Part shown: positions 51,001 through 63,250 of the stretch, piece after piece
Position numbering within the stretch: the stretch's first letter is position 1
Layout of the letters: every line of letters starts with the position of its first letter
DNA from: Steinernema hermaphroditum
Taxonomy: Eukaryota > Nematoda > Chromadorea > Rhabditida > Steinernematidae
DNA: 64,000 bases
Reading direction: 5' to 3'
Assembly (NCBI GenBank): GCA_030435675.1
Contig: CM059625.1
Span: 3,472,001-3,536,000 of the forward strand
The notes under the pieces: generated by a model
Told to the model about the DNA's origin: nothing
Database searches by the model: none
What the model saw: only the letters and a program-made list of their open reading frames with translations
Made by a program: the position numbers and the translations under genes

Positions 51001-54000
51001 TGCAACAATGAACGCTGATTTTGATGGGCCAGATTCATATCTATATCTTCTCCATTGTTTGCTTCAATAATCATTATCACACCCTTCGCGACACATCAAT
51101 GTGTCAGATGGGTTGTCTATTTATGTTTACCAAACCGGTCAGCTGGAACTGTTCGCGCCAACATGCTAAAAAAGCAGCCTTGAACTTGACTTTGAGCCGA
51201 CATAAGTCTGTTAGTTGATCAGCGTTCGATGTTCGATGCTTTTTGCTTCTCAAAACAGGAATGAAATCTGTTGTCTGATGAGTAGGTGCTGAATTGCGAC
51301 CGATCACGGTGTCAGTTACTCAGCTGGGCTTCATTTTTTCACTATTTTCAATGGTTGGTAAACAGTTCCGGTGACACAAAAAAAAACGACAATAATGATA
51401 TTTATGGGGTCATAAAGATGAATACCCATAATCCAATATTGCAGCTGGGTGAAACGGGACAACAAGGACAAATTCATATTTGTTTTCTTGTTAACCAGGC
51501 CGCACCTGTTGTACAAGAAAACAAGAATGAGGAACAAAAATGTTAACCTTTTAAAAGATCATTCAAAGAAAAAGCTGAGGGATAGATGGTATTTACCCAG
51601 GTGAACGGGACCCACAAAACCTAGCATCAAAAAGGTCAGTTGCTGGAACAGTCAATCAGTCTTGTGCAAAGAGGGTTGCGCCCATTGTTTGTCTGTCTAA
51701 ACAGCTTTCCGAACACAATTCAGCAGTTTGGCTTCTCGCTGGATCGCGCGCAATAGCGCTGTCATTTGTTCACACTTCTTTTGTATTGTGGCGCGCGGGG
51801 GCCACACGGATTGTGCAACCGTCTGTGGCGCCGGCGTTCGGCGCAGGTGTCGACGAGACGATAAAGAGGTTCGCTTCTTCTTCTTCTTCCTTCTTGTGTC
51901 TTCATCGCGCCTCAATTGCCGTCGTCATCGTTCGGGTCGCGCCTTCCTCTTTCCCCCCGGGCGGCTAATTGCCTCTCCGTAAATTTGATTGCTGTGTGGC
52001 CGCGTTTTTTTTTCGGCCCCAAAACTGGTCGCCAAAACGACGATAAACTCGTTTGCATATGTCAGCTTATGAGCCGTGATAAGTTTTGTTTTCCCTTCCG
52101 TTTTTTTCACACGTTGATCTACATAACGCCCTGGCTGCGCCTTCTTAACCTCAAACAACCGTTTAATTATAATTCTGAGTGGATTAGTTGAGCCAATTAG
52201 TAGGGACACGGACAAGCTGTCGCGTTATATTAAGGGGATTAAGCTGCTGCTGTGCAGGACGAGCCGTTTCTGTACAGTGCTTTATCGAATTAGGACCGAC
52301 ATGTGTCCTCAGTCGTCGTAGATCCTATTACGTCTTGTTCGATTGCAGTTGCGCCCAGCGATCATCGCTTCGGAGCGGACACTTCGACCAGCGAGGACTC
52401 CCTCGACTCGGTCTCCACGACCATTCAGTGCGTGGCGAAGAAGCCATCCGGCTACCACTCAGAAGGCGACTCGCTTAGCTTCCCAGAAGTCGTCGTGCCA
52501 GGTAGGTCAACGAGAACTTGAGTGACGCTCTCATCCACCGTATGTCGTCGCCGGTGTCGGTGTCCATAATTACCGAGACCGCCACGGACAAAGAGGGTGA
52601 TGACCGTGAACACCGAAACGATCTTTCTTAATCCCGCTTCCCTCAAAGTGCACTTTGTAGGCGCCTCTTCGTCCAGCGGATACATGAGCGAAGGCGGTCT
52701 GTCGATCTGTGCGCGAAAGATGCAGGCCCGCTTCCGTGAAGGTATCGAGGCCGTCCGTCACAGCATGAGGAATCGCCATCACGACTTCAACGACAGGTTA
52801 GCCCGTTAACATTTGCTTAATTATCGTCCCGATCATCATCATCCGTCCGTTTCGCCTCCGCCCCGCGAACTGAGTACGGATTCCGCCGGCACAGAAAGGC
52901 GATTGATCTCCGCGATGTGAGGCCAATGTGGCCAGCGGCGATCTTATCGCTTTCGACGATTAATTGCCGTAGCCGGGCTTTGTCCCCTTACTTCTGCTTA
53001 GCGACGGCCCTAATTACTCAGCGTTTCGTTATCTATCTCTATCCGATCAATTTCCTCGTCCCCGCTAGCTTCCCCACGCAAAGCAGCCGAGAGCGGCAAA
53101 GCGGGTAACGCATTTTGACGTAGGCCGTCAGTCAGACAACAACAAAATCTTGCGTGTTGCATATAAACAAGTTGGTGGATGATTTGCGTGATGTCTACAT
53201 AAGTTGATGTGATGGGGTGTGCGTGAACAAGATAAGTGAAATCCGCGAGAAAATGACTTCGACGCTGAATGAGGAGGGCAGGACGAGTTGCCCCGCGGTG
53301 TTGGAAACGATTCTTCGTGTGGGAAACGCTCGGCGATGCTGTGCGAATGCTCAGTCGTCAATAAGCTTGGGGCTTGGGTTATGGTCGGTCCTGTCCGCTA
53401 ATTTTTTTGGTTTTTGGGTAAACGGTGCGCTGTAGTGTCATTTTTTATTGGGCGATACAATAGAAAGTAGCTTGCTGCGGTCCACCTTGTAAAAACAGAA
53501 CAGAAGTGGACAAAAACATTGCTAAAGGTTTCGACGTTTTCCTTAGGCCTACAGTATTCAAAATTAAGGTATCCCAAGATTTTAGTTTCCTCAGATCATT
53601 TGAAGAAGATTTTCAATGCTAAAGTGGGCGCAAAGGGTTCGCTACATAAAAAAATGAGAAGGTCAAAATTTGGCTAATTATCACGAGTCGAGAAAAACAA
53701 GGATGAGGGCATTTGGTTAATGTGCTGGTGTTCAGCGGTGTTCACGCGTCCCGCAGCCCTTTTTATCAGTTCTACCCTGGGAAAACACCTCTCATCGCGT
53801 TGAACCCTCGTCAAGTTATAAATCTGTTTGTTTTGTGTCACCATCAATGCGCGTTCGCTGTTGATATCGCTAAGGTCATCGTCGTCGTCGTCATTTGAGG
53901 TTTGACCAACAAACCTGCATCGGTTCTCCAATTTTTGCCCACTCATATTTGCCCGCATTTCCTATTCCGCGCTTTTCGTCCACGGCGGCGGACTGCGCGC

Positions 54001-57000
54001 GTTAAGTCTTTTGTTAAAGCCGGCGTTAATGAAATTTAAAGTCGCCCATGGACATGCAAGCGCGACTCTTGGACGAGGCAAGCCCTTGAATGGCGAGGTA
54101 ACGAGTGAAGGCCAATTTCTGGAAGTTTTTGGGGAAGAAAAAGTTTGCTCTATAGTTCTTATTGTGCCAGCCAGCACACTTCCTCTATTATTAGAGGGGA
54201 ACCACCTAATTTGCATAATTACGGAGTTTTGAGCGGCGCACAGTCCGCCCGCCGGCCTTGCCGTCGTTCTTCTTACAATGAATAGTCGTTGGCGACGAGT
54301 GAGATGAGACGCGAGCTGATCACCTCATTTGCCACGAAAAGAGTGTCGAATTGCTTTGCTCTTCTCCTCTTCATCATCAGCATTTAAGTCGAAATCCTAG
54401 CCCAAATTCGTGGCAACGCTGCTTTCCGCTTTATGCTAATTTCTTGTGCGCGCAATTAGGCTTTCATGTGTGTTTATTGCCGCCAGCCAGCCAGCCATCC
54501 TTGTCTGTCTCATTGTTGCCGTTCACCAGTTCACCCCCTCCCCGATCGCGCTATCTGTCTTCTAGGCCTATTGATTGTATATGCAAATTTGGAAATGAGC
54601 CGATTGGGCCTCATTCGGCTAATGGCGTTTGACTCATAGCACCACTGGTCACTCACTCCACGCGCCCGCGCAACCCGTTGCCATCCGCCCGGAACAGCCA
54701 TAGTTTCGTTTAGACTTTTGCGCGTGAATTATTACTACATTGCCATGTAGAGACAATAGAGTTCGCGCTGCGGAAAGCTGCGTGTGGCGGCCCCTTATTC
54801 TAACAATAACAACAATCCTAATCAATTCTTTTGCATCCGCCAGTCAATTGCCCGCATTGTCTCTTCTTGTGTGCGCACTTAGTGCTGCCAGCTGCTTGCG
54901 GCACCTCAGAAGCAGCAGAACTGCGGCATCTGCGCACCCTCCCCCCCCCTCCTCCATGAGCTACTACGAGCGCCTTGTTCAGCGGATCCGGCTCCGGCCA
55001 CCACGGTAAGTGTGTAGGCAGGTCAATTACCGCCGCTAGGGCATATTTGACTAAGGCGCTTGTCGCTGGTGACAGTGACCGCGGCGAACTGTAATACGAG
55101 CTCGGAAGCCGTCAAGTGGTCGTGTTTCGGCACTTGTTAGCGGTCTCGCGCAAGCAGGTGACCTTTTGGCGCCACACAACGACTGTGAGTGCAGATGCGA
55201 GTCGCGCCTCGAATTATGATCCTAGTGATTATATTGTATTGTCTCATTCGTCTGTGCGTGAACCGCACGCACTTGCGAGCTGCTTTTTCTTCTCTCTACC
55301 CATCACGTCTCATTTGCCTCTAAAAACGACACACTGAAAAACAAGACGTTCCAAGGCTAGCTGACAGCCGGCCGTCGAGGGTGCTCCTCTTTTCGTTCAA
55401 AGTCTATCTACCTGACTAATTCCCGCATTTTCCATAAATTCCCTCTTGCGGCTCCACTTTCACAGTGCCCCGACTGCAGGCGGAGTCACGCCCCCCGAGT
55501 GCGGCTTTGCCCGTCTTCTGCCTGAACCCAATGCCCGACCGCCTCCCGATGGTTATCTGGTAGTCGATCGCCCCTCAGTGCTCCTGGGACCACCCGTTCT
55601 CGCTTTCATCCAAAACAATGTCGCGCACAGATCACTCATGTACTGTAGTGCCAGTCGTTAATTCTCTCTTCGTTCAGCTTCGAGGACAGCTCGTCGATTT
55701 CGAGCGGCATTTCCGAAAGCTTCGACGACATCTCCACCGACGACTTGACTGGAAGGTACGCGATTTCGCCATATTTCCCGCTGATCGTAAACTTATGGAT
55801 CATTTTTCAGCTCGCTCTCCGACCATCCGATGAGTGCGGCCGCTGCTGCGAGTGCCTTCGCCGGTGGCGGGAAACTGTCCGACTTCCGTCAACGTCGTGT
55901 GAACGAGCAAGAACAGATCGACCAACTTTTGCAGAAGTGCCGAACAGCGCAGCGTGGTGTGGCGTGCGCCCCTGGAAACGGTGGTCCTCAGCCACGACAG
56001 GTTGGTCCGCTCTACAGTTACCGATAAACTGCGCATGAAGCTACGTGATTAAGGCATTGACAAGACATAGTTAAGAAGTATGATATGTTTACGAGACTGA
56101 ATACACCCCCCGGAAGCGGTACATAGGCAAAGGCTCTCAACAACAGCGACATGTTGGTCAAGTGCCCGCTTCCCCGACCGTTCGCTCTTGATAGTTTCAC
56201 TCGAACCGTGTTTATCCTTTGGATTAGCCGCCCTATCCGAAAGTAGTCATGACAACAGCGTCTACCCGTTCACCGCGATCGACCTCGACCATTTCCCACT
56301 TTCGATTAGGAACGCGCGACTCCCCGTGATAGGATTATTATTTCGGTTGATTAGCGTGCTGCAATTATCTCCCGCTCGGCCAACATTTATATGTTTTGAA
56401 TGCTTAATTGACGGCGAATTAAAAATTATTCCATGGAGCCGACCGACCGACCGCTCCCGGACATTTCGGTTTTAAGCGCCCGCGCGCGAACGCTCAAACG
56501 TCAATCTTCGGTGCTTTCGAAATGAGTGCACGCGCACAAGAGAGCGAATTAATCAAATATGGCCCTTCACGGACGATAGATTTGTCAAAAAGCGCCGCTC
56601 TCGATGGGAGTGAATGCGAAATTGACCCTCTCCCTGTGGTCAGCGGTCGCGTCGCCTCTTCCTGAAGCACTCTTTTCGCCGGACGCACCTGTAGCCGCGG
56701 GAGAGGGAGCGCGCTGTTGACAAGCAAGCGATCAACAGCTGCGTGCTGCAAGCAGGTCGCGCGGGGTCGACAGATGGCGGCAAGCTTTGTTACGCGACTT
56801 GTTAATTGTCGCCTCTCACATCTGTAAAAGTGGATTCGGACCTTCTTGACGTTAACTCGTTTCCATGTGATCAATTCGCATCATTTCAGAACGGCTACGG
56901 TAATGGAATCTACCACAATGGCAATCAAGTAGTCGTGCCTCAACTGAACTTGAGCGAAGACGGCGACGTCCTGTCGATCAGCCGAAGCACCAGCTCCCGC

Positions 57001-60000
57001 TCGTCCATGCGCGCCATGCCGACTCGTCAGGATCATCACACACAAGCTGGAAACGGTAATTTATTATTTGCACATATTTTCGGAATACTGTCGATTCAAC
57101 GCGGCGATAACGGCACCGCGCTGAGTCACCATTACGAAATTTTTGAGCAGATCTTATCGTTGCGCCTTGTTTTCAGGCTTACCCTCGATGACCGGCTACC
57201 ACTCGCTTGATCGGAAATGTCATTTGCTCAAATACGGAGGCGAGTCGGCACCCTCAAGCCCTTACCGCCTCAGTTCGGCGGTTCCGGCTTACGGAAACGT
57301 CGGCGTGGACGCGGCCACTGCGCGCTCGATGCACATTTCGCCTCGGCACATGACAAACAGTGGATATGGCATGGTTGGGGACCATTCCAGACATAGTGTT
57401 TCGGGTATGCTCTTTTCATCATATTTTGCTTTAACGCCTGTTCGGATTGACAAACATTGAAATTGAAATTTTATCATACGATTTTGAGTATATTTTTGAT
57501 GAACTTCCGAACATGGAGTGTGGTGAATGCTCTTAGAAAGTAGTGCGTATGGCGTACACGGTCACGAGCTTCTCCATTGTCCTTAGAGTGCTTTCGTACT
57601 TTAACGGTCACATTTTCCGTTTTATTATTGCACCACCTAAACTGTCGTTTACCTTTCTTCTTCTCTATCCGCTTGCTTTGTTCAGCTCGGGATCGCGAAC
57701 AGCAGAAGCATCAACGCTCGACGTCGCTTGCAAACTCATCCGGAATGAGCCGTTCGATGGTGCTCATCGACTGCGGCAACCTCACTTCTGCTCCGACCAA
57801 GAGCGCACGTATCGCTAGCAAATCGCAGTCACGTCTAACCGTTTCGAAGACGCCGACGTCCTCGCCTCGACTCAAGAAGCTCTCGTTGGCGTTGCCACCA
57901 CAGCGTGACGCTCTGTCCGCTAATGCTTCGCCAACAAATGGTGTGTGCTCATGCTTCTATTGCTTCGGCATGTTTCTTACCCCCCAAGCACTTGCTAACT
58001 TGCTTGATTTTCTCACATATTTTCTCCCTATAAAACTATGTTTACAGGTCCGCTGTCAGCGAGGAAGGTAAATGATGGAGTCTACGCTAACTTCATGCCA
58101 AGAGACCCCAATCTTCATCTTCATAAGCTTTCCGAAGGGTACATTTGCTTTGTCTTCATGTATACTCATACTGAGTATTTAGAAGTGTGATCCACCCAAA
58201 AAGTCCTCAGTCGATGAATGCGATCTACGCTGCCGCAGTGGGAAAAGTCATCACGCCCCCTGGAAGCCATGAATCTCACGGGTCTCAATTGTCGTTAGCC
58301 TCTTCGTCTGGTTCAGCCTACGCAAACGTATGCAACAAAATATTCATCAAAAACCATTAAAGGCGATTTGTTTAGCGCGACGAGCGGTACGAAGCGGAGA
58401 TCCGTAAGCTGAACAGAGAAATGGAGTCATACAGAACGACGATTTCAAAGCTGACAGCAAAGCACGATGGTTATAATCACTTGATCCAGATTTTTGACAG
58501 CAAGCTGCAGCAGATGGTTCGTCATGTCGAGTCGCTTCAAATGAAATCTCAACTAAAGGTGAGTGGATGGTGGCAAACGAAACATAAGGGGAGAAAATGC
58601 GACAATGTTATCCAAAAAGACCCAAAGACAATTCTAGTTTTTTAGTCTTTTTTCAAACTAACCACTACGTCACGGGTAGCCATTTTACATACAAGATGGC
58701 AATAATTTATGCCTTTCGTTTTCAGCAAGCCGAAGTTGAAAGCCTTCGTTCACAAATTGACCATCTCCGTGCCCTCAGCATCAACGCCGGTGTCAACGTG
58801 CCCCCGCTTTCATCTTCATCGTCCGTTCATTCCCAGTCGAATGGTGACGGTGCAGGAGAGCTACTCCGCCACCAGTCCATGGAAAGCGTTGCAAGCCAAC
58901 GTTCCTCCATGAGTTCATCAAGCAAAAGCAGTAAGACCGATAAATCGTCGCTTAACAGCTTTGGAAAGCAAGGCAAAAAGAGCTGGGTAAGTTCACTGCT
59001 CTTACCATTGAATCATACTAATAAAATGCATTTTTGAAGACATCAAGTATGGACAGTCAGGTTAGATTTTTGTTGATCTAGTGAATGGTGATGTGACGTG
59101 ACTGTTCACCTACGGTGTTATGTATCGTTCTGTTTGTTATATTTTTTATCATTTTCATGGACACTGTTGTACGAGTTGCATTTTAGATTCGCTCGTCGTT
59201 CAGCCGTGCTTTTTCCAAATCGAAAAAACCGGGCAAGAACGGATCAGTGTCAGATGTCGAACAGAGTCCGCTGCACCACACGAACGGACTTAAGCCGATT
59301 ACTGGTTCAACGACTCGGTACGTCCGCATACACGCGATTTGATCAAGGGATTAGTGTAATGCGTTTCAGATTGGACGAGATCGACAATTTACAAGTGGAG
59401 GATCTGAAGCGTCAGCTGGAGGATAAAGACAACGCGCTCACCGACGTGCGCCTCGACGCGCTCGACAAGGCGCGCGAGGTCGATGTGCTCAAAGAGACGA
59501 TCACGCGTCTGCGCAACGAGAATAAGATGCTCAAACAGAACTACGTGATGCTGGAGATGAAAGTTCGCTCCGACTGCTCCAGGGCGAGTTCCCAACAGTC
59601 GCTCGGCGCGATGAACGACGACGATCCTGTCTATGAAGTTCCGCCGAACTCACGCGATCGCCGTTCCTATGGATCAAAGCGTAAGGGCAAAAGCAAAGTA
59701 CACTAAATAAGAGCACAATTTAGGCAACTCTGGCTGTCAAGTGCGCGTTTGTATTACGGTTGACTTGAGTGGACAGATGCGTGAGGGACAACAAGGCTCG
59801 TCTCAAGAGATGAATATTGGCAGCGTTCCTCTCCCTAGCGTGAACATGTCGTGGGAGGACTTCGACAAAATTCTCTTCAAGCTGTTTGATGTTAGTGGCA
59901 TTCACGCCAAGCTATTTTAATAGGAAATTTTAGGAGTATATCACCTTTGTGGATCCTGCGCACAGCCTCGGCCTCCATTGCAACCAGAGCATCATCGGAT

Positions 60001-61184
60001 ACAAGATTGATGGACTTGTTCGAGACCGAACTGGCCAGGAGCCTATGCAGAAACCGTCAGACGTTGTGACCTCCACTACTGCAGTTCGAATTCATCTCAA
60101 GGGTGTTGCCCAAACATGTGTGGATTCACTCGTCCTAGAGTGCCTGTTCCCGAAAGGATTCATCGAGCATCTTCTCAAACTGCTCTTCCAAAACCGACGC
60201 TTGTTGTTGTTTGGAGCCACCGGAATTGGAAAGTCAAATCTCGGGCGCCAGCTCGCTCGCTACATCGCCCACAAAATCAGCCCCACGGAGCCGGCGCCTG
60301 TGCACGATATCCAGATTCCCGACGATGATAATGACGCGCGAGTGGCAGAAGTTCAGAATCAGTTGAACCGATTCCTCAAATTGAACACCTCCTGTGTCAT
60401 CCTTATCGACAACATCCAGCGTCATCGCATCGCCATGCTCTCTCAGTCCTTTGCATCTGCTTCGTCTGACGGCGAAGACGGTGCTTCCGGACCCTACGTC
60501 ATCTGCACGGTAAACCGAGCCTGTCAGCTACCTGAAATGCAACTCCACCACAACTTCCGCATGTTCCATTTGACGAATCATATGGATGCCGTCAAAGGTA
60601 AATATTGTTGATAATAGCCACTTAATCATGAGTGCATTTTCAGAATACATGGGACGTTTCCTTCGACGCCGTATTGCCGAAGCGGAGAACTCAGGCGAGA
60701 ATCAGTGTGCCGCGGCTCTTCAACCCGTCATCGAGTTCTTGCCTCGTGTCCTGAACGCCGTCAACGCCTTCATCGAAAAGGCGAACTCCCGCGATGTTAC
60801 CATAGGTCCCCGAATCTTCCTACAATGCCCTCTGTCACTTTCCGAAAGCCGAGAATGGTTCATCGCCCTGTGGAACGACAAGCTCATCCCTTACATGGCG
60901 AAAGTTGCTCGTGAAGGTAACCTTAGCCTCCTTGCTTTAACTCATAGTAAGAAATCTGTTTAGGAATCAAAGTGCTCGGCCGTTGTTCCTCCCTTGATGA
61001 CCCCACAGACGTCGTTTGCGAGAACTGGCCATGGATTGATCCTGCCGGCGGCGAGTCCGTTCTGCAGCGTTTGCCGCTCAAAGACGCAATTGCTCAAACC
61101 CCTCAACGTTTCGAGCCGTTGGACATGCTCGACCGTCTCCAATCGCGTACCTTACATTCCCAGCCGGAAATGAACATTGCCTAG
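30060..61184 (+). CDS. unc-53: UNC-53 / Neuron Navigator, 28 exons, 1,961 aa
   Basis: Exons: 30060-30104, 36939-37053, 39494-39555, 40707-40779, 44813-45038, 45943-46046, 47905-48082, 48131-48692, 49289-49627, 50110-50474, 50525-50688, 52349-52501, 52661-52796, 55678-55755, 55811-56000, 56890-57055, 57177-57404, 57686-57940, 58048-58138, 58183-58327, 58376-58558, 58726-58986, 59187-59317, 59370-59680, 59724-59890, 59934-60597, 60644-60916, 60964-61184. The 5,886 bases close in frame. Residues about 16-120 are a calponin-homology domain (IYTDWANRYL). A long Ser/Pro-rich region follows with SKLP motifs and PPPPPPTGLRPP, then coiled coils at about 1226-1286 and 1418-1485. The C-terminal AAA-type ATPase has Walker A GATGIGKS (about 1670) and Walker B CVILIDN (about 1730). 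Family members act on microtubules and actin in axon guidance and cell migration, and the C. elegans protein binds an SH3 adaptor. Exon 2's donor and exon 3 were chosen by phase and CH-domain alignment and are the weakest joins. Confidence 0.93.
30105..36938 (+). other. unc-53: unc-53 intron 1 (6.8 kb) with an internal promoter region
   Basis: It holds the alternative first exon at 33638 and an unexplained coding-like stretch at about 33000-33150. The rest has no recognisable gene or repeat. GC-richer islands near 31080-31240, 32070-32200, 33200-33700 and 34400-34900 may be enhancers or promoters. Confidence 0.5.
33638..33742 (+). CDS. unc-53: Alternative first exon of unc-53 (35 residues)
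   Basis: An ATG at 33638 opens 35 codons ending HYIK, directly followed by a GTAGGT donor in phase 0. That is the phase needed to join the CH-domain exon at 36939, giving ...AAHYIK-IYTDWANRYL and a protein of about 1,981 residues. Vertebrate NAV proteins likewise have isoforms with different N-terminal leaders spliced to the IYTDWAN exon. The sequence is Lys/Arg/Ser-rich with no signal peptide. The 450 bases upstream are GC-rich and could be its promoter. Confidence 0.6.
37054..44812 (+). other. unc-53: unc-53 introns 2 to 4 (large CH-domain introns)
   Basis: Three introns (2.4, 1.2 and 4.0 kb) separate the small exons that make up the CH domain. Beyond exons 3 and 4 and the possible start at 39406, no coding sequence or recognisable repeat was found. 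Confidence 0.5.
39406..39555 (+). CDS. unc-53: Possible alternative first exon of unc-53 (extension of exon 3)
   Basis: CH-domain exon 3 (39494-39555) is preceded in the same frame by an open stretch starting with an ATG at 39406 (MTTSPACNG...). Transcription starting just upstream would give a 50-codon first exon ending in the same GTGAGT donor, phase 0 into 40707. The product would lack the first part of the CH domain. The ATG could equally be intronic, and nothing but the open frame supports it. Confidence 0.3.
45039..47904 (+). other. unc-53: unc-53 introns 5 and 6
   Basis: Two introns of about 0.9 and 1.9 kb flank exon 6 (45943-46046). Other open frames here lack splice context. I see no repeat or RNA gene. 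Confidence 0.45.
48138..48163 (+). repeat. unc-53: AAC trinucleotide repeat coding polyasparagine in unc-53
   Basis: A run of AAC/AAT codons at the start of exon 8 codes nine asparagines. It lies in the disordered Ser-rich linker. C. elegans UNC-53 has a shorter Asn run in the same area, so the tract is probably tolerated low-complexity sequence whose length varies. Confidence 0.8.
50689..52348 (+). other. unc-53: unc-53 intron 11
   Basis: A 1.66-kb intron. The right part (about 51700-52200) is GC-richer with a CTT-rich run and TAATTA-like words. No gene or repeat was recognised. Confidence 0.45.
52797..55677 (+). other. unc-53: unc-53 intron 13 with the short-isoform promoter region
   Basis: A 2.9-kb intron. 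It contains the alternative first exon at 54956, and the promoter for it must lie upstream. Pyrimidine-rich stretches (about 54480-54560 and 54935-54955) precede that exon. Nothing else is recognised. Confidence 0.45.
54956..55005 (+). CDS. unc-53: Alternative internal first exon of unc-53, short isoform
   Basis: An ATG at 54956 opens MSYYERLVQRIRLRPP plus two bases before a strong GTAAGT donor. The exon ends in phase 2, exactly what exon 14 (55678) requires, and joining gives MSYYERL...RPPR-FEDSSSISSG. The resulting 1,137-residue protein has no CH domain but keeps both coiled coils and the ATPase. C. elegans unc-53 is known to make shorter products from internal promoters, so this fits the family. 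It lies in the 2.9-kb intron 13. Confidence 0.55.
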
Positions 61185-62040
61185 ACAAAACTACCATTCT
61201 ACTATCTCACAACGGGTCCAGACTATAACCCTATCAAAAACTACCAACTCTTCCCGTGATGCGTATACTTTTCAGTCGCAACCGAGTACTTCTTACATGT
61301 TTCCGTGTACATACAGTTGTTACATATTTAAATCGTTTACGATAAATCTTCAGTCACTTACGTTGTATCTTGTAAAATAAGCCCTGCATAAGACTATTCT
61401 GGTTTATCGAAATTTGATCAATACTTTGATTGTTCGAAAGCGACCTTATTAGAGAGTAAAAAGCATCTCCGTTAACCAACTTAAATCAATATGTTGCTCC
61501 CAAAGATGGCAGTCGGGTACGTTGCAACAAGTTCATGGCGTTTTGTGTGATATTTTTCACTTATCGATCTGCAATTTTGTAAACCTGTTGAGCAGCCTCG
61601 TGAATTCCCAGTGTTCCGCGTTGTTTTCGATCGAGTTTGAAACACACACCGACCGGTGGGCATAGTCTGTTTGTTTGACGTCTCGACTGTTCCGAAAATT
61701 GTAACGTTGTACCATATTGATCTCACTACTCCTGGCGAAGTTACGTCACGTACAAGGTCTCATTGGACATCACCGCACGCTAGAATCCTCAGCAATTCCT
61801 TGGATTTCCGACACAAGCCAAAAGACCTCTCTTATAAACGGAAGCGGGCCACTTGATTGATGCGGTTTCACATCGAGGCATTATTAGGCGAGCGTATAAA
61901 TTCATAGGAACACGTACGACCGAAACAGACAGAGCTATCATAGACGGCCGGCCGGTCTGACACGACTTCCATGACGAACACGACCGTAGTTCCCGCGTTT
62001 TTAACGCACTTATCAATCGAATCGAAGCGAGCCTGGGCTT

Positions 62041-62099
62041 GGACATTTTTTCGTTTGACATTTTGTCCATTGGTCATTTTGCTTATGGACATTTTGACC
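62041..62099 (+). repeat. Short degenerate tandem repeat, about 15-bp period
   Basis: Four imperfect units of a (G/T)GNCATTTTG motif begin near 62041, 62056, 62072 and 62087. No coding frame or known element is associated with it. It lies between unc-53 and the MARVEL-type gene. Confidence 0.5.
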
Positions 62100-62177
62100 G
62101 CCTACATGATCCGCTTCCCTTGTTGAAAAGACATCCCAATGATTGTTCCATTGCTATTCGCGGATAACGCTCGCTAC

Positions 62178-62290
62178 AAAAAGCTTCAATAATTTCGTGG
62201 CGAGACCCACAGTTGAACCAGCGCGTTGAAAACGACGAACGAGCGCGTGAAGCCCGTCGGATCTCGAATTTGGAACGAGTTTTTGTCATG
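62178..62290. repeat. Diverged copy related to the foldback element at 4014
   Basis: CAGCGCGTTGAAAACGACGA followed by ACGAGCGCGTGAAG aligns closely with the core of the 4014-4194 element. The upstream GCTTCAATAATTTCGTGG resembles that element's outer arm (GCCTTCAATCATATCGTTG). The second arm is mostly lost, so this looks like an old truncated copy. Its limits are approximate. Confidence 0.45.
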
Positions 62291-63230
62291 TGAACCGCAA
62301 ATATGCAATTTGTAAATATATCGCCATTGTAGTTTTAAAAACTTCCTAATGCGTTCCATCTTCAACGCTTACACCAGTTTTCACCTTGAAACTGTCCTTG
62401 GATGCGCGAAACAGTGTTATCGCTGGAAAGATGACTCACAAATGGTTGTTTGGTGCCTTCAACGTTATCTCCCATGCGAAGAGGAGCGGAACGCAGCGTG
62501 CACTGCGTCACAATGTTTACATATCTGTTTCACGTTTGACGTTTATGCATCCCATATATTACTATAAGCTGATTCGTGTCGTTTCCGCTAACGTAGCTGG
62601 AGTTCCACTTTTCGTGCATATGAACGAAACGGCCACCTGCCTGTGTAATAGCACATAGTTGCGCGAATGACCAGTTTGAATTGTTGTGAAGGCGCGCGGG
62701 GCGGCGGCGTACTGGCGAGGGAGATGCATTAGGAGACGCCGCTGCGATTGTGACAACAGCGTTCACCGGCATTTTTCCTTTCCATGCATGATACGAGATG
62801 GGGAGATGGAACTGCTGGAAAGAGTAAGGTGCTATTGAACTTCCTATTGGCCTCATTGTCCACAGCGCTGATTGGGGTGTATCGATTAAAGTGGTGTGCT
62901 AGCGTCGCTCGAGCGAGATCTCGGCTTTCTGGCTTGTTTATGTCAGCGGCTGTTATTGGTGCTCTCTGTTTCTTATATGCTGACTCAATGTTTCAGTCTC
63001 CGTATGTATTAGCCCCTGAAAGAGTGAATAAACCTGTTTGGGAGTGTCGTGAATTCCCGGTTCCTTACTTTCCGCGTTGTCTTTTTGCTGGAATTATTTG
63101 TTTCAAGCCTAAATTGACGGTTGCCGCGCATAGTGTTGTTTCTCTTCCGAATTGTTTCGAGAACTCTAATCTTACGCGAGATCGGGTGGCATGTTTCTCG
63201 CGAATTTACATTGTATGTTCACCTCATTTC

Positions 63231-63232
63231 AG
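63231..63232 (+). promoter_or_regulatory. Probable trans-splice acceptor of the MARVEL-type gene
   Basis: CACCTCATTTCAG precedes the first coding exon, 18 bases before its ATG at 63251. No upstream exon with a compatible donor is evident. This is the usual arrangement for a trans-spliced nematode gene. Confidence 0.5.
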
Positions 63233-63250
63233 AGTGCGTTCCACGAACAG

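Larger units (their letters stand above)
61185..63230. other. Intergenic between unc-53 and the MARVEL-type gene
   Basis: The left end is the unc-53 3' UTR. No canonical AATAAA was noticed there, but AATAAG occurs near 61376. It also holds the 15-bp tandem repeat, the diverged foldback copy and a long open frame that ends inside the next gene in another frame. No gene is supported. Confidence 0.45.

Noticed and set aside
55446..55661. Pro-rich open frame just before unc-53 exon 14
   Set aside because: It has no usable splice sites in the needed phase and no similarity to UNC-53; it is probably intronic.
59681..59706. Stop codon reading on from unc-53 exon 24 (KGKSKVH then TAA)
   Set aside because: A 43-base GT..AG intron starting at 59681 joins in frame to the conserved NSGCQVRVCITVDL segment, so the stop lies within an intron.
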